From the NCBI GenBank assembly GCA_023853785.1, contig JAJIRX010000006.1, positions 1 to 28,411 of the forward strand: a stretch of 28,411 nt of DNA. The letters are read 5' to 3'. The DNA comes from Psilocybe azurescens (taxonomy: Eukaryota; Basidiomycota; Agaricomycetes; Agaricales; Agrocybaceae). Position numbers and translations under genes: made by a program. The first letter of the stretch is position 1; each line of letters opens with the position of its first letter. Shown here piece after piece: positions 1 to 11,359 of the stretch. The notes under the pieces are model-generated. The model did not search any database. It was given only the letters and a program-made list of their open reading frames with translations, and was not told the DNA's origin.

Positions 1-985
1 TTCGGCAGATCCCAGCAACCGAAGCAGGGATACGTGCCACAAAGCATCTCCAAACAATGGAGGATAAAATCAAAGTCAATTTGTACATGGTGACTAGTTT
101 GATGCATACAGCAGCCTGCGTAGAGGCAAACGCAACGATGATAACAGTACCCGTCGGACCCGTACGTGCAGTCTTAAGTTGTTGAGCGAGCCCAAACCCG
201 AGCGACCCGACTAACTGTGTTAAAAATAGTTGCTCAAAAATTTTGAGGACAGACAGCGGACTCTCAAGAATGCGTCAAGTTGTCATAGTGGAGTTGAAGA
301 GATCCAGTCGATGTTCGAATACCTCAAGAAGAAAGAAATAAGAACTAAGCAATTGGCACCTCGTTTCGGAATGTCAGGACGCTTCTGACCCACTTGAAAT
401 TAAACTGATCTGATTTCTTTTCCATTTTGACATTTTAGATGACAGAATTAGGTTTGTTAAGCGATTTTTTGCTGTGTGTGTTTCGCCGGAGCAGATACAG
501 AGATTGAAAGGCGGTGCTCGCGTTCCCATCACCTCGTTGAAGGGGTCGAGTGATATTGCCAAACAGCGTGGCCAAGAGGCAAAGTATCCAACAAGTCTAC
601 TGACAAAAGAGGGTGGCGCTTGGTTCTCTGGGGCATCGCGAAGCGTGATTAACGGCGTTCTTTCCTCGCATTGACCGAGATGAAGCACGAGATGGAATTG
701 ATAGAACATTATGTGGAGCAAGAAGTCATCCAACAGTTTGAGCTGGACGCCCTGGATCTGAGCACAGTTTACAGGCAGCAGGACTGGGCTGAAAAGATCC
801 TCAAGGAAACAGAGAACAATGGTGTGCTGGATACTAGCGTCGATGAACCGCGAAATGAAGCGCATGGAGCCGATTTAGAAAAATCTCCAGAAAATCGCAC
901 CCCACAAAGCTTGAGCAAGATGTGGACGATATATTTTGAATATTGCGGTATATTTTGCACGGCCCCTCCATATTGTTCAATCTAA
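1..985 (+). pseudogene. decayed transaldolase-like gene, 3' part only
   Basis: Several short frames, read in order, give consecutive pieces of a transaldolase-like protein. Frame 3 from base 3 gives QIPATEAGIRATKHL followed by KVNLYMVTSLMHTAACVEA, which resembles the strand carrying the Schiff-base lysine and the next strand of the barrel. It stops at 183-185. Frame 2 from 284 gives GVEEIQSMFEYLKKKEIRTK; frame 1 from 439 gives TELGLLSDF; frame 3 from 474 gives VSPEQIQRLKGGARVP; frame 2 from 671 gives a charged helical tail. At least four frame changes and one stop break the gene. Where transaldolases have the catalytic lysine of the K-I-P motif, this copy reads Q (CAG). The 5' part lies outside the window. 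The lysine change and the number of breaks make this a true pseudogene and not only an assembly problem. The family call rests on remembered motifs. Confidence 0.65.
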
Positions 986-2215
986 TGAATTCGGGTGAAT
1001 ATCTGGTAGAAATTGAACACGCCTTCGATATTCCACGTTGTTCGTGTGACGGTGAGAACTGCATGATCCTTGCGGCGCGTGCACCAATTATAGTATTCAA
1101 ATAATGACAAGGGCCCTGTCCGCCTATGTTGGCAGTCGCATTGGCATGACAATGTCAAAGTTCGGGATGTTCGTGATATGCACATAAAAGGCGCAAAAAT
1201 GCCCATGTACTACACGGGGCTTGTGCGATCAAATTGACGTCGCCACAGGTCGCTTCTATCGGGCAAAAAGTGGACATATACATTGGCGGTTGACATAGTC
1301 CTCTTTCCATAAAAGCTAACTTACGACCTCGAGCTTCGATTCCGCGGCCTTGGCGAGCAAAAATAGGCAGACGTCTGGAAATAGCTGCATGCCATGTCCG
1401 TTGGTTGATATAATGGAGATCATGCCGTACTCACAACCCGAACCACAGGCTGCCATTGGACCTGCGAAAGCTGAGAGAAGCGAAGGACCCATAGACAGTG
1501 TTGAGTACACCGAACCATAACGACGAATCTGTCAAGCACGGCGCGAATAAGTACAGTGTTTTAGTGGCCGCCTGGACAGAATCAATAGGGGACAGCCAGG
1601 TTTTCGAGGTGCAGATTTTGCCACTTTCTGCAGAGAGATCTGATCTTGAAAAACCAGGGGTTGATGACAGCGAGCCAAATTGAGTAGGCGACATACGCAG
1701 GCAGTGCAATCTTGGAAGAAGTTCAATCATCCATTACAATGACCCCGAACCTGGTCTGCCTTGTGTGTGCTGATAAGCAGAATATAACAGAGACGGCGGC
1801 GATCCAGGAGAAGCCTTTGAGTCGCCTTTTGACCGGTGGAATCGTAAGAAAATACATCCAACCTTGGTGTGAAGGAAAGAGAAACAAGAGTCCCGCCTCG
1901 TGGCCTGTTCTTCTTGTGATACGGCGTATCGTCGGCGAGTCTCGGCCCGCGCCACTACAGTGCACGAAGCGTTTTGTCTTTATTGAAAAAAAATATAGAA
2001 CGTAGTATATGCCCTGTGTACCTTCGTTACCTCATATTCTACCTACTACCCACCAATAGTAAAAACAGGGCATTGGCCGCATTTTCGGAGTTTGGATCGG
2101 ATTTGACTTGCGATCAATTTTTTAGTCCATCTCGCCCTTACCTGGGCCTCCTGACTGATACGACGATATATACCACGGTCCTTCAATACCTGACATTACA
2201 AGCCCTGATCTTGCC
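986..2215. other. intergenic, no supported gene
   Basis: Only short, unrelated open frames are present on both strands and none resembles a known family. A short frame at about 978-1103 (NLMNSGEYLVEIEHAFDIP, then a Cys-rich run) could be another coding remnant but is too short to assign. The last part, before 2216, should contain the PHO13 promoter; no clear TATA element was seen. Confidence 0.4.
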
Positions 2216-3387
2216 ATGAGCGCCCGACTTTCGGCCAAAGAGGAGTACGAGAAATTGTTGGACAGCTATGATACATGGCTTTTCGACTGCGACGGTGTTC
2301 TATGGCGTGGAGATCATCTGATAGATGGAGTCATTGAAGTGTTGGATATCCTTAGGCGTCGAAGTGAGTAGTTGACTTATCATCTCAGTTAATCGACCAA
2401 TAATCTGTACCTGCAATTGAGATAAGAAGGTCGTCTTTGTAACGAACAACGCCACGAAATCTAGGAAGAGCTACAAGACTAAATTTGACCAACTAGGGGT
2501 CGAGACTCATGTCGTGAGTGTGAGAGCCGACCTAGGGGCGTTCAATTTAATCGATGTACACGGCAGGACGAAATTTATGGATCGGCTTATGCAGCAGCTG
2601 TTTATCTGTCCACAGTCGTCAAAATACCGAAGACCAAAAGGTCTATGTAATTGGACAAGGTGGGCTGGAAGAAGAAACTTCGGGATGAAGGCGTGACGTT
2701 CATTGGTGGAACGGTTGTTACATTAAAACTCCCTCCACCCTTCAGTAATTGACCTAATTATAATATAGGATCCCGCGGACAACACACTCGCACCATTCAG
2801 TCTGAGTGACTTTGTTCTTGATCCCGATGTAGCAGCCGTAGTCTGTGGCCTGGATACACAGATAAATTATACGAAGCTTTCAAAGGCCTTTCAATATTTA
2901 ACGCGGAACCCGGAATGCCTTTTCATTGCGACAAATGAGGATAGCACGTATCCTAGTGCACACGGCTTGCTTCCAGGAGCAGGAGCCATCAGCGCACCCT
3001 TGAGATTTTCTCTTGGTAGAAGCCCTGTCTGCACGGGAAAACCGTCAAGTACCATGCTAGATTGTGTCAAAGCTAAGTTGGTGTCCAGTCCCTGTGCCAT
3101 GATGGAGGATTCAATTAACCCTCGTCGTTAGAGTGCATTTTATTCCCGAGAGAACAATCATGGTCGGCGATAGACTAAACACAGACATTCTGTTCGGACA
3201 GAATGGGGGTTGGCAACCTTGCTCGTTCTCACCGGTTCGAACCGCTTTGCCCACATAGGCTGCTATTTTCCGCTGATCTTTTCATTTAGGCATAACTCGG
3301 GAGAATGAGATTACCGGTCCCAACGCTTCTCCTATCGTTCCAGACTTTGTTACACAGTCATTGGGAGATTTCCGTGCGGTGCAGTAA
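2216..3387 (+). CDS. PHO13: PHO13-type HAD phosphatase (4-nitrophenylphosphatase / phosphoglycolate phosphatase family)
   Basis: Cytosolic HAD-superfamily phosphatase. In this family it clears phosphoglycolate and related side products of glycolysis. Inferred exons are 2216-2363, 2422-2513, 2567-2713, 2769-3076, 3132-3234 and 3290-3387, with 53-58 bp introns. Motif I is FDCDGVLW (nucleophile Asp about residue 24, acid/base Asp about 26), motif II is VFVTNNATKSRKSY, and motif IV is MVGDRLNTDI. The C2 cap includes DEIYGSAYAAAVYLS, CGLDTQINYTKLSKAF and ATNEDSTYP, and the tail reads VTQSLGDFRAV. The ATG at 2216 places DCDG where the family has it. Three 1-nt indels break the frame as given: a missing A in the run at 2636-2639, an extra A at 2675-2677 and a missing base at 3205-3212. 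After each, the family sequence resumes in the shifted frame. Because such shifts recur in essential genes here, assembly error is more likely than gene death. It converges with GPI11, 14 bp away. Confidence 0.9.
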
Positions 3388-3401
3388 ACCGTACCACAGA
3401 A

Positions 3402-4613
3402 TTATGAGATATTAGAGTGGTTTAGTGTAGAATACTTAGATAAAGCGGTGGAGGCCTTGATAGTTATTTCTTTTTCCAAACTATCTTGGGCCCGTTTGTG
3501 GTCTTCCGCAAGCTGTATCACGGTGCTAACGGTAAGAGCTGATAACGTAGAGATGATGTAACCTCCAATAGCTCCGAATGCGGGGGTTAGGGGCCAGGCC
3601 TATAAAGTCAGAATTAGGATTACGACAGGTTCAAGCCATCATTGCATGAGACCAACCTGCCACGGGCGAACCCAGTCAAGGGCTATAGGAATGATGCCAA
3701 GCCAACACCCAATGACCGTTCCAACCGCAGAATAAATAAAATTGCGTTCGACAGGATTCCGGGCCCTTCAGTCGCGCAGTTAGAAAACCAAAATGGCAAT
3801 GATTCAATCGACTCACTGGAATTCTGTGAACAACCTGACCCACGTCCACCTGTTGACGATAGACGCGGAACTATTGCCTCTAGTTGGAATCCCGATGGTG
3901 TAAGCAGGGGGTAGACGGTTATTATAGATATTAAAAGGGCCAAAAGATATGTTTTTAAGCGCAGACTGCAAAACAAAAATTCCGCGATGAGTTTCCATCT
4001 ATCCATTGCCAAAAATACCTTCAAGACCTTGTGATAGGTGCTCCAAACAATACAAGGATAAAGTGGATCAGGAAAGACGCCGCTATGGTCGCTGTGCAGG
4101 CATTCCGGGATATCTATTGCTCCAGCTCAGGTCCCGTCGAAAATTAGACCGTGGTGTGTGTAAAATCACGCACCGTAAGTTTTGACGATCGAGAAAGGCT
4201 ATTTCAGTTCGCCTTTCATCCTCCGAACCGCGGATTCCCAGCTTCAGCCACCAGTCTCTCATCACCCCGGCCCACATACTCTGAAGTATAGCGGCACCCG
4301 TGCAAATGTAAATCAAGGTCGACGCAGGATTGGCGGTCAAGGCACCAAGGAATGGATGCTGCGGATGATCACGGGATACTTGGTTCAGCTCGTTCCATTC
4401 AGAATCGACCAGTTCTCCCAGAAAGAACTTTGTACGTGGGAGATAGAGCGCGACAAACATCCAAAGTGTACTGTGGACGCCGACCATGGAGATATACGAA
4501 GTCATCGGCATGGCCAGCGGTGCAGAGACGCCTAGATCCTTGGGGTTCGCGATATTCTTGGTTACATTTGGCGGCGGCTTTTGTGCCTTCGACTTGTTTT
4601 TGCTGTTTGTCAT
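3402..4613 (-). CDS. GPI11: GPI11/PIG-F, subunit of GPI ethanolamine-phosphate transferase
   Basis: ER multi-span membrane protein that partners GPI13/PIG-O and GPI7/PIG-G in adding ethanolamine phosphate to the GPI anchor. Inferred exons on the minus strand are 4613-4174, 4091-4028, 3965-3827, 3765-3657 and 3599-3402. Diagnostic stretches are LVLFGAPIT, LKTYLLALLISIITVY, PPAYTIGIP, WVRLFTEF and IIPIALDWVRPWQ, spliced to AWPLTPAFGAIGGYI, which is the PIG-F C-terminal signature. The N terminus has a hydrophilic Lys-rich leader before the first membrane segment. The start MTNSKNKSK (4613) is chosen; an in-frame ATG at 4649 is the alternative. A G-run at 3907-3911 (C-run on the coding strand) is one base short, breaking the frame between TVY and PPAY. 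The junction 4173/4092 is also off by one base with the best splice sites. Both may be sequence errors. Family identity is secure; exact exon 1-2 splicing is not. Confidence 0.87.
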
Positions 4614-7109
4614 GAGGGAAGAAGCAAGTGAGCGCGAACGACGCAACAACAGATGGGTGAGAGTAGATGACGTAATCCTCGAATTGATTTATGACCTTTG
4701 TTTGGACCCCCGTACTCGGGGGGAGTTTATAGAGTTTCTTTCATCTTCTTCGAGTTCTTTCTGGCTTGGGACATAGACCTTATGGGTAAAGCTGGGGAGG
4801 CACTCTGTGAATATGGTTTGATGGACGATCGCTACCACACCAGACTCCCTCTCGCTGGTTTCCGACTGTTACCCCCTTCTATGGCAAAGTAGAACATCAA
4901 GGTAAACTGGTTAAACATGGATAAGGCCTGATCCTGGGCTTTGTTCTCCTGCAATTCAGTACATCAGAAGAAACATCCAAACTGGAACTGCTCTGTCACC
5001 CTATATGTTCTGAGCATGCGGCGGCGGTGTTTCTGTGCCTCCATACATCATGTCTAGTAACCTTTTGCCTTTGTATCTCTGCTTTTCTCGACTCCCCACT
5101 GTTCTGGAATGATGCGCAGTCTACTATGTTCCCGGTATTATCCCGGTCTCACAGATATGGTTCTCTCTTATCTGCTTTTGAACACTAAAATATTGGCCAA
5201 TCATGGAGGACTAGTTGGAAACCGAACTTGGTTGTTATCGGAAAATCGTGATTTGCCCGGTGGCAACTTTTGCACGCGCCGCCCCTGTATCTCACTAGAT
5301 TATTCCTATGCTTCCCGAAGGCTCGTTTCCATGCATCATAGCATTCAGAATGTACGCACGTTCTTTCCAGGTGTTCTGATGTTGTCCTCCAAATACCATT
5401 ACACAAATCCACACAGAACCAACACCATTTGAGACTCCACACAGAATTAGTTTTAATATTAAATTTTAATCATTCATTTGTGCTCCTCTTGATATCGACG
5501 ATAAAGCGGAGTGCCCCAATGTAGTTTACCAGACTGGTGGTCAAAGTTCAATCCCAGGTCCAAGGCTAACAAGTTGTGGCGCAACAAAATCAGGACGATT
5601 CGTGATTTAATGACACCAACCGTAGGTGTGTTTAGTTGATGGTCTGTGTCAGATTATCTTTACCCCACCTACTCCTTATCGATTCACGGTGAGGTGCGGA
5701 GATATGTTCAGTACCCGGAAGGTTTAAAGCTCATCATCACTGACAAGATAAAAGAGCTATGATGACAGCGGCACAGGGGAGGTTTAATAGTAGTCTGTAC
5801 TAAGTTGGCAATTCACTGCCTCATTGACTTCACTTTGAGTCTTCAATGTGCTGTACTTGGAGCAGAAATAGTTTGATAGGCACGTTCCAGTGGTCGTTTG
5901 TTTTTGGTTGAAGCTTGCCGCCTTTTCGGGAACGGATCGTCTTGAAATTTTGAAAATCTCAATTCATTTCCCTACGCCGCAAAATTAAAAGGGTATGAAG
6001 TAGGCAAGTACTTTGTTGTTTGGCTTTGGGATATTAGATCCATCAAAGAAACAAAATTTTACCGTGTCAGAATAACCTGTCGATTCTGTCATATCTGGTT
6101 ACAAAAAATGCCCTTAACGCGTGTTTCGATGGCCAAAAATTGTTCAAATCCAATACCAGTGCTGCGATGACGTTTGCAAATGCTAGGGAAATGTCAACAT
6201 TACTTCCATAGGAATAGTACTGTATCTAGGAGATATAATTAATTGAGTAACTTAGAATTCCACCGGAGCTTGTACCGTGTTGGCATCGTTTAGCGGCAAG
6301 CCTAACCACAAATTAGGTAGTAGGTACCTTGCCGTTGAGCTTCCTATTCTAATCGTTGGAAATTTCACGCAAAGGAGCATAGGCAGAAAGATAAAAACGT
6401 GCCCCGTTTTCAATACCATTTTGTTGGGATTCCAATTCTGATCAATAGTCGCCGTGATTTGGGGCACTGATCAGAATGGAATATTCCAGTTGCGTTCCAT
6501 TTTACTACCAATTTATGACATTTGAGCCTTGGGTTTTTGGAATGTAGTATTCAAGACTCTATAGGATTGCGAGGCACTGCGTCAGGTGGCTAAGGCCTGA
6601 GCGGAAGAATAATTCAGCTTAGATGCCATTGAGCGGCGGCGGCAAATCCCCATGGTAAATGGCGAACGAGGCCATGACTATTGCTCCGACCGGCCGCCGA
6701 ATCTATGCAAACATCGGAGTGAGCAAGCAATATGCCCCCACCTTGTTACCACAATTCCTTATCCCTGCAACATCGGGAATTATGTAGGCGCTATAGACGT
6801 GAGCCTCCCACCGTTACTAAGCGCTTATCACTCTTGCTGGTGTAAAAACCATGAGAATATGTTTGACTCGGTGAAACGTCTTTTCAGATCTTCTTTAGCA
6901 TCAGCAACTGCGCATTAGATATTTTCTGAGTCATGTCGAATGAAAGTTCTCACCGACATGCAAAAATAATCTCTGAAACAATAAGATCCGACTCGTCGAC
7001 AGGTGAGCGCTTCAGATGACTTCGCGAAGAGTGGTACGGTATCACTTTGCCAGTATTCGTATGCATATGAGCCAGAAGACACATACTGAGATTGATTCTA
7101 TTTTCTCAG
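4614..7109. other. gene-poor stretch
   Basis: About 2.5 kb without a recognisable gene. Short frames (for example 5109-5432 on the plus strand and 5185-5442 on the minus strand) overlap each other and show no family resemblance, signal peptide or intron-exon logic. The first few hundred bases should hold the GPI11 promoter. From 6661 a frame reads MANEAMTIAPTGRRIYANIG and runs 42 codons; it looks coding-like but was not recognised. No tRNA, LTR or terminal inverted repeat was seen. Confidence 0.4.
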
Positions 7110-7481
7110 ACTGCTATTGAATTTCCTAGTCTTTTCCGAGTCTTTGGGAGTCCATTGCCCCTATTCTACTCGGAAGTTGAGGCCTTAGGACCCTGTACGC
7201 CACTCATTTGTCCGCCAGCAGACGCCAATTAATTCACGATCGACCGGATATCCGGACCAGTTTACCCATCTTTCGACGATGATGTCGGGAATTGTTGTAT
7301 TTTTTTTCGAAGTTCGTCGGCTTTGGTAGACACCGACCAGAGATACCAGACACTTTTGCTCCAGGCCTCTCCGGACTCTCTTCATCGTGACCTCGTGTTA
7401 CTTTTCAAATTCATTCCCGATCTGCTGAATGATAGCAATCTGCTCAAAAGATCCATAACGGTCACCAGTGTTTCCTGCTAA
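7110..7481 (+). other. unrecognised coding-like stretch, possibly an internal exon or decayed gene
   Basis: One frame stays open for 123 codons apart from a single TAA at 7230-7232, and begins directly after a plausible splice acceptor (pyrimidine-rich tract then CAG ending at 7109). It reads TAIEFPSLFRVFGSPLPLFY near its start and RYQTLLLQASPDSLHRDLVL, then KFIPDLLNDSNLLKRS near its end, with a composition typical of protein and not of a random frame. A candidate first exon begins with MSNESSHRHAKIISETIRS near 6933 and ends in a GTGAGC donor, but the phases do not match. I do not recognise the family. It may be a gene interrupted by a sequence error, a pseudogene, or chance. Confidence 0.3.
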
Positions 7482-8071
7482 ATCATGACATAAAGGACTG
7501 AAAACCAGGTAAACTTAAGTCACTTGTTGCAGTCTTTAGTCTCAATCTTTCCTCGGCCTCATTTCCTGGATAAAGACATTGGAAACCTGCAAGACAGCGC
7601 AAAATTCAAATAGGATGCGCCCGGCGCGGGTTTGAGACAATGTTTGTGCATGTTATTCTGGCGCGTTATCAAATCAGAGCACGTGCTGTTTGAGATATTC
7701 GGACCTTGCCGTGGTACTAGTCAGTTTTACAGCCACACAAGGCTTCTGTATTATTGGTCCGCCATCGCTATCGCCATCCTCAAGACAAGGTGAGGAAATT
7801 ATTGCATTTTTGAACCACGGAGCTTCCTGACCCGCTATTCACAGGTACCTGCACTATGTGAGTAAAATTCTCGATTTTTTGGAACCTTTCGGTGGAATTC
7901 TGCGTTGATTTTGGAGTGAGGGATGCAATTTCGAGTGGTTAGGGTTTTGGGATGCAAGGAGTATTTGGGAGGGGTCCGGGAGATCTGGGGAATGGTCCAG
8001 CGTGGTGCATTGTTGAGTGGAAAACTTCAGAGGTACTGACGGACTTTACTTCCGTTCATCTAGCTTCAGCA
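7482..8071 (+). promoter_or_regulatory. RPL34 upstream region with probable 5' UTR introns
   Basis: The bases before the RPL34 start contain two well-formed intron signatures in what would be the 5' UTR. One is a donor CAAG/GTGAGG at 7790 with acceptor TTCACAG ending at 7844. The second is a donor GTGAGT at 7858 with acceptors at 8063 (TCTAG) or 8069 (TTCAG), immediately before the ATG. That would leave a 13-nt non-coding micro-exon. Leader introns are common in fungal ribosomal protein genes. No snoRNA C and D boxes were found in the longer intron. Transcript evidence is needed to confirm the splicing. Confidence 0.45.
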
Positions 8072-8521
8072 ATGGCCCAACGTGTTACCCTCCGCAAGCG
8101 CAAGTCGTACAACACCACTTCTAACCGCAGACGCGTAATCAAGACCCCCGGAGGCAAACTCGTTTACCACCACCTCAAAAGCTCGGCTCCGCCCCCAAAT
8201 GCGGTGACTGCGGTATCGCCCTCCCTGGTGTACGTTTTTATAGTTGGGATGTAGATGGTATATTCAATTTCGGTCTTACAGGTCCCCGCCCTTCGCCCCC
8301 GTGAGTACGCCACCATCTCCAAACGCCAAAAGACTGTGCAGCGCGCGTACGGTGGATCAAGATGCGGTGACTGCGTTAAGTCTCGGTAAGCCTTTGTTTT
8401 ATGGCGTTTCAAGAATTCCGACCTCATCATACTATACAGCATCCTCCGAGCATTCTTGGTTGAGGAGGCTAAGATCGTGAAGAAGGTTATCAAGTCGCAG
8501 GAGAAGACTGCCCGCAAGTAA
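8072..8521 (+). CDS. RPL34: 60S ribosomal protein eL34
   Basis: Structural protein of the large ribosomal subunit. Exons are 8072-8227, 8282-8385 and 8440-8521. The start [20 protein letters not shown] is the family N terminus. Then come [12 protein letters not shown], the zinc-ribbon halves KCGDCG and [25 protein letters not shown] and the basic tail [14 protein letters not shown]. Length after correction is about 114 residues, close to the fungal norm. As given, the frame breaks in the A-run at 8177-8180: four A's are present where five restore the expected [14 protein letters not shown] frameshift in a single-copy-type essential ribosomal gene is hard to reconcile with a living cell, so this is the best internal evidence for a base-calling error in this sequence. 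The two introns are about 54 bp each with canonical ends. Confidence 0.95.
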
Positions 8522-9316
8522 TCACATCTTATGTTCGGAAGTCACTTCTATGATTCTATTGCATCCATGTATTCACGATTCCAAAATATTGGCCGATGAC
8601 GCTGTATACTGCTTGATATGCATTCCAAGATCTTGACGGATTTATCTCCTTCACCATCTTCCATCTTTGTTGTATCATTGCCCTATCAATTGCAATTGAA
8701 TACGAAGATTTTCGCCACTATCCGATTTGACCAACCCATTCTTCCCAACCCGGTACTCAATAGAATCTTTCTTTGCCACCGGTAGAGTGGACGCATCTAA
8801 GCTGTGTTTCCTCCTGAGTCATCTGGATAGTTTATGTGCCACTGAATCATGATACATAGGGTAAATGAGTTTCTGTCTGAACGATATTCAGCATTCTCGC
8901 GGGTCGGCATCTTTGTTGATCCTACGCTTCTAAGTTCTTTGGCCTTGTATTCGGGAATTTCATATAGAAGAAGGGTTGTCAACACTTGGCAACGACATTG
9001 ACCATCAGATCAAACAAAGGTTCTTTGTCCTCATCAGTTCGACGGACCTAGCCTATGGCTCACATATAGCATCCCATGAGGAAAAGGAAACAAACAGCAA
9101 ACAACGGGGGATGATGCTCGACCTTCTCGAATGACGGCCCTATTGGTGGCACTTCCTACTCAGCCACCACCTCCAGAGACCGATTCCCCTTCGCATTTGC
9201 ACCCAGAAAGGTCTGTCAATAATTTGTTCTTCACAGCCTGGTGGCTCAAGGCGCTATCAATATCCAATCCTTCGCTCTCACACCTTTCCAGTCAACAGTT
9301 GCATGCCACCGGGGCT
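8522..9316. other. intergenic: RPL34 3' flank and F-box gene 1 upstream region
   Basis: No gene seen. The F-box frame extends in phase upstream of 9317 to an ATG at 9131 (62 extra codons), but that extension is proline/serine-rich, has no counterpart in the two sister genes, and is treated as 5' UTR. The minus-strand frame at 8797-8985 has no recognisable features. Confidence 0.45.
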
Positions 9317-11007
9317 ATGTCGTTTGATAGATGGCCAAGTGAACTGCTGCTTAAGCTTTCGACTTGTATGGGATATGAAGATATGTCGGTTACCAGCCTT
9401 GCGATGTGTTGCAGCCGCTTTTACGCACTCCTGATTCCTGATATTCTCGAGGACGAGGTCGGGCACCTAGACGAGATGATCGAAGAGGGGACGTTGATCG
9501 TGTGTGGAAGCAATGGACGTATGAACGGCATATCATCAATGGTGCCCGTGAACTTCTACAATACGCATTTTCGAACCATCTTGTTCGAGCTCCCAGCTGT
9601 GGATAAGGATCTTCGGTGCTTTAAAAGACTCGTAGTTCGGGCTAGGAAAATCGACATGGTCAAGCTTGAACTTGGAGGCTATGGCTCAGGGCTGCCTCCT
9701 AGAAGCAGGGCACGTAAAATGGCGACGATATTCAACGTCTGCGCCGAGAAGGAGACGGATGTCGAAATTTGGGGCTATTCAGGTCATTGGGACTACGAAC
9801 CGGGGCCATTTTCTCTTCAAGTTCTGGACGACTCGGGAGGGCTCCGTACTTCTCGTTATTTGGACACCCGCCGTCGCTCCAGCCATCATTATAGCGTTAT
9901 TGAACGTAATGCAGCAGAACGTCGATATATCATTCCACTGATGGCCTTCCAACGTGCGGTTGACATGTATCGGCTTGCGAAGGAATCGTTTCCCAGTCAT
10001 ATCACAAACCCATCAACTATTCCTCCCTCAGTGGTTGTCACCATCAGGAAAGGGAAATATGAAGTCCCACTTATAGGCGAGCCCAAGGCGACTGGCTTAG
10101 TCGTCGCAAGCTCTGTACCCTTTCGTGCATCTTTTGCCCGATCCACTTTCTCCATCCTCAAAAGTTCGCACCTCACAAGCCTCGTTCTGGTAGATATCGG
10201 CTTGTCAGAGTATGAGTGGTCGGTAATTCTGGCCCGTACCTCCCTACCTTCGCTGGGCAACTTCGTGAACATAAATGAGGCTATCGCATACCCTGACCAA
10301 CGAAAATTCCTCGCCAGGCATCCTCGCATTTCTGGCCTCGACTTGTCCGGATCCCTCTACCAGAATTCTGGCACCGAGTTTGAGCTCCCCATACGAGGCA
10401 TTGGCAGGAGATTCTTACCTGAGCTCGATTATTTGAAAGGAAAACCTCAGTACTTAACTCCATTTCTGCGAGGAGGCGGCGGTCGATTTCCTAAACTTCG
10501 GTTAGTCGACGTGCGGCTCACAGAGGACAAAGGAGTAAAATTCACCGATATCGGAAAGAGAGATACTCAGCACCTCTTCGACGCGCTGGCGGGTTTTGGA
10601 CCGCAGAAGCTCGTTCTCAGAGTTGAGTGTTTGAAAACGACCAACCTTGTCGGTTGGCTCGAAGACTGGACGGAAAGCAATTCAAGATTTCACATACGCC
10701 GACCTCACACTTTACCTTCTATCCACAAGCTCATTATCGGAGAATCTGGCTTCACTGTGCCCCCGGAGCTGTTAGCTAAAGTTACTACCTCCAACAATGC
10801 TGCTAATAGGGGTCCCCCGGATGTTGACGAGGAGATCATTGTTAAAAGTATCTATGGAGGAAATGTCCCAATTTGCAGCAGATCACCTACAGTTTTATAC
10901 GCTTCGTAAGTCGATATATCTTGTTGTCGACTTTATCATATGGCTCATATACTTCTCGCAGGGGACTCATTGTACGCTGGAACGACCGCAGTGATTGTGG
11001 AAATTAA
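9317..11007 (+). CDS. F-box domain protein 1 of a tandem trio
   Basis: Predicted 544-residue substrate adaptor of an SCF ubiquitin ligase, with exons 9317-10905 and 10962-11007. The N terminus (WPSELLLKLSTCMGYEDMS, then LAMCCSRFYALLIPDIL) fits an F-box: a Pro-x-Glu-Leu-Leu opening, a central acidic turn and a Cys-Ser-Arg helix that would bind SKP1. The rest is a long divergent region with leucine-rich character. Its middle part (LTSLVLVDIGLSEYEWSVIL, later ARHPRISGLDL) aligns in order with the sister genes at 11360 and 13479. The ATG at 9317 is chosen because it sits at the same distance from the F-box as in the sisters. A short last exon adds SGLIVRWNDRSDCGN after a 56-bp intron. The frame is intact. 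The substrate cannot be told from sequence. Confidence 0.75.
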
Positions 11008-11359
11008 GGGATGGCCGTAATTTTATCGCTCAAGTAATAATGTACTATCAATCTTATTGGGATCATCGTATAAGTACTGGGTAATCATCACGTAGTTAAA
11101 TACATGTAAGTGCAAACTACTGTGATTCACACGTATATGCCTTGCACTCGGTCTATGCTGCGATTATTGAACGTATGCGAGTGTCATTTCAACTCCAAGT
11201 TGCCGAATGACAAACAGGCGCAAAGTGCTAAGCAACGGGCGGCGATCAGCTTACGTTCCCGAACTTTCTCTTTGGACAACCACGACGTTCTTGTTCTTTG
11301 GGCACTGACATACTCTATACTTTGATACAGAGAACAATATCTCTGGACAAATTCCAAGC
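11008..11359. other. spacer between F-box genes 1 and 2
   Basis: About 350 bp with no supported gene. Short plus-strand frames end without recognisable motifs. It should contain the promoter of F-box gene 2; no canonical TATA box was identified. Confidence 0.45.

Noticed and set aside
374..865. Minus-strand 163-codon frame
   Set aside because: It is the reverse of the transaldolase-like remnant and has no recognisable features of its own.
5500..5580. tRNA-like B-box (AGTTCAATCCC)
   Set aside because: No matching A-box, acceptor stem or anticodon arm could be folded around it.
5743..5850. ATGATGA resembling a snoRNA C box
   Set aside because: No suitable D box or terminal stem follows at the expected distance.
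9131..9316. Upstream in-frame extension of F-box gene 1
   Set aside because: It has no counterpart in the sister genes and would place the F-box 60 residues inside the protein; the ATG at 9317 fits the family better.
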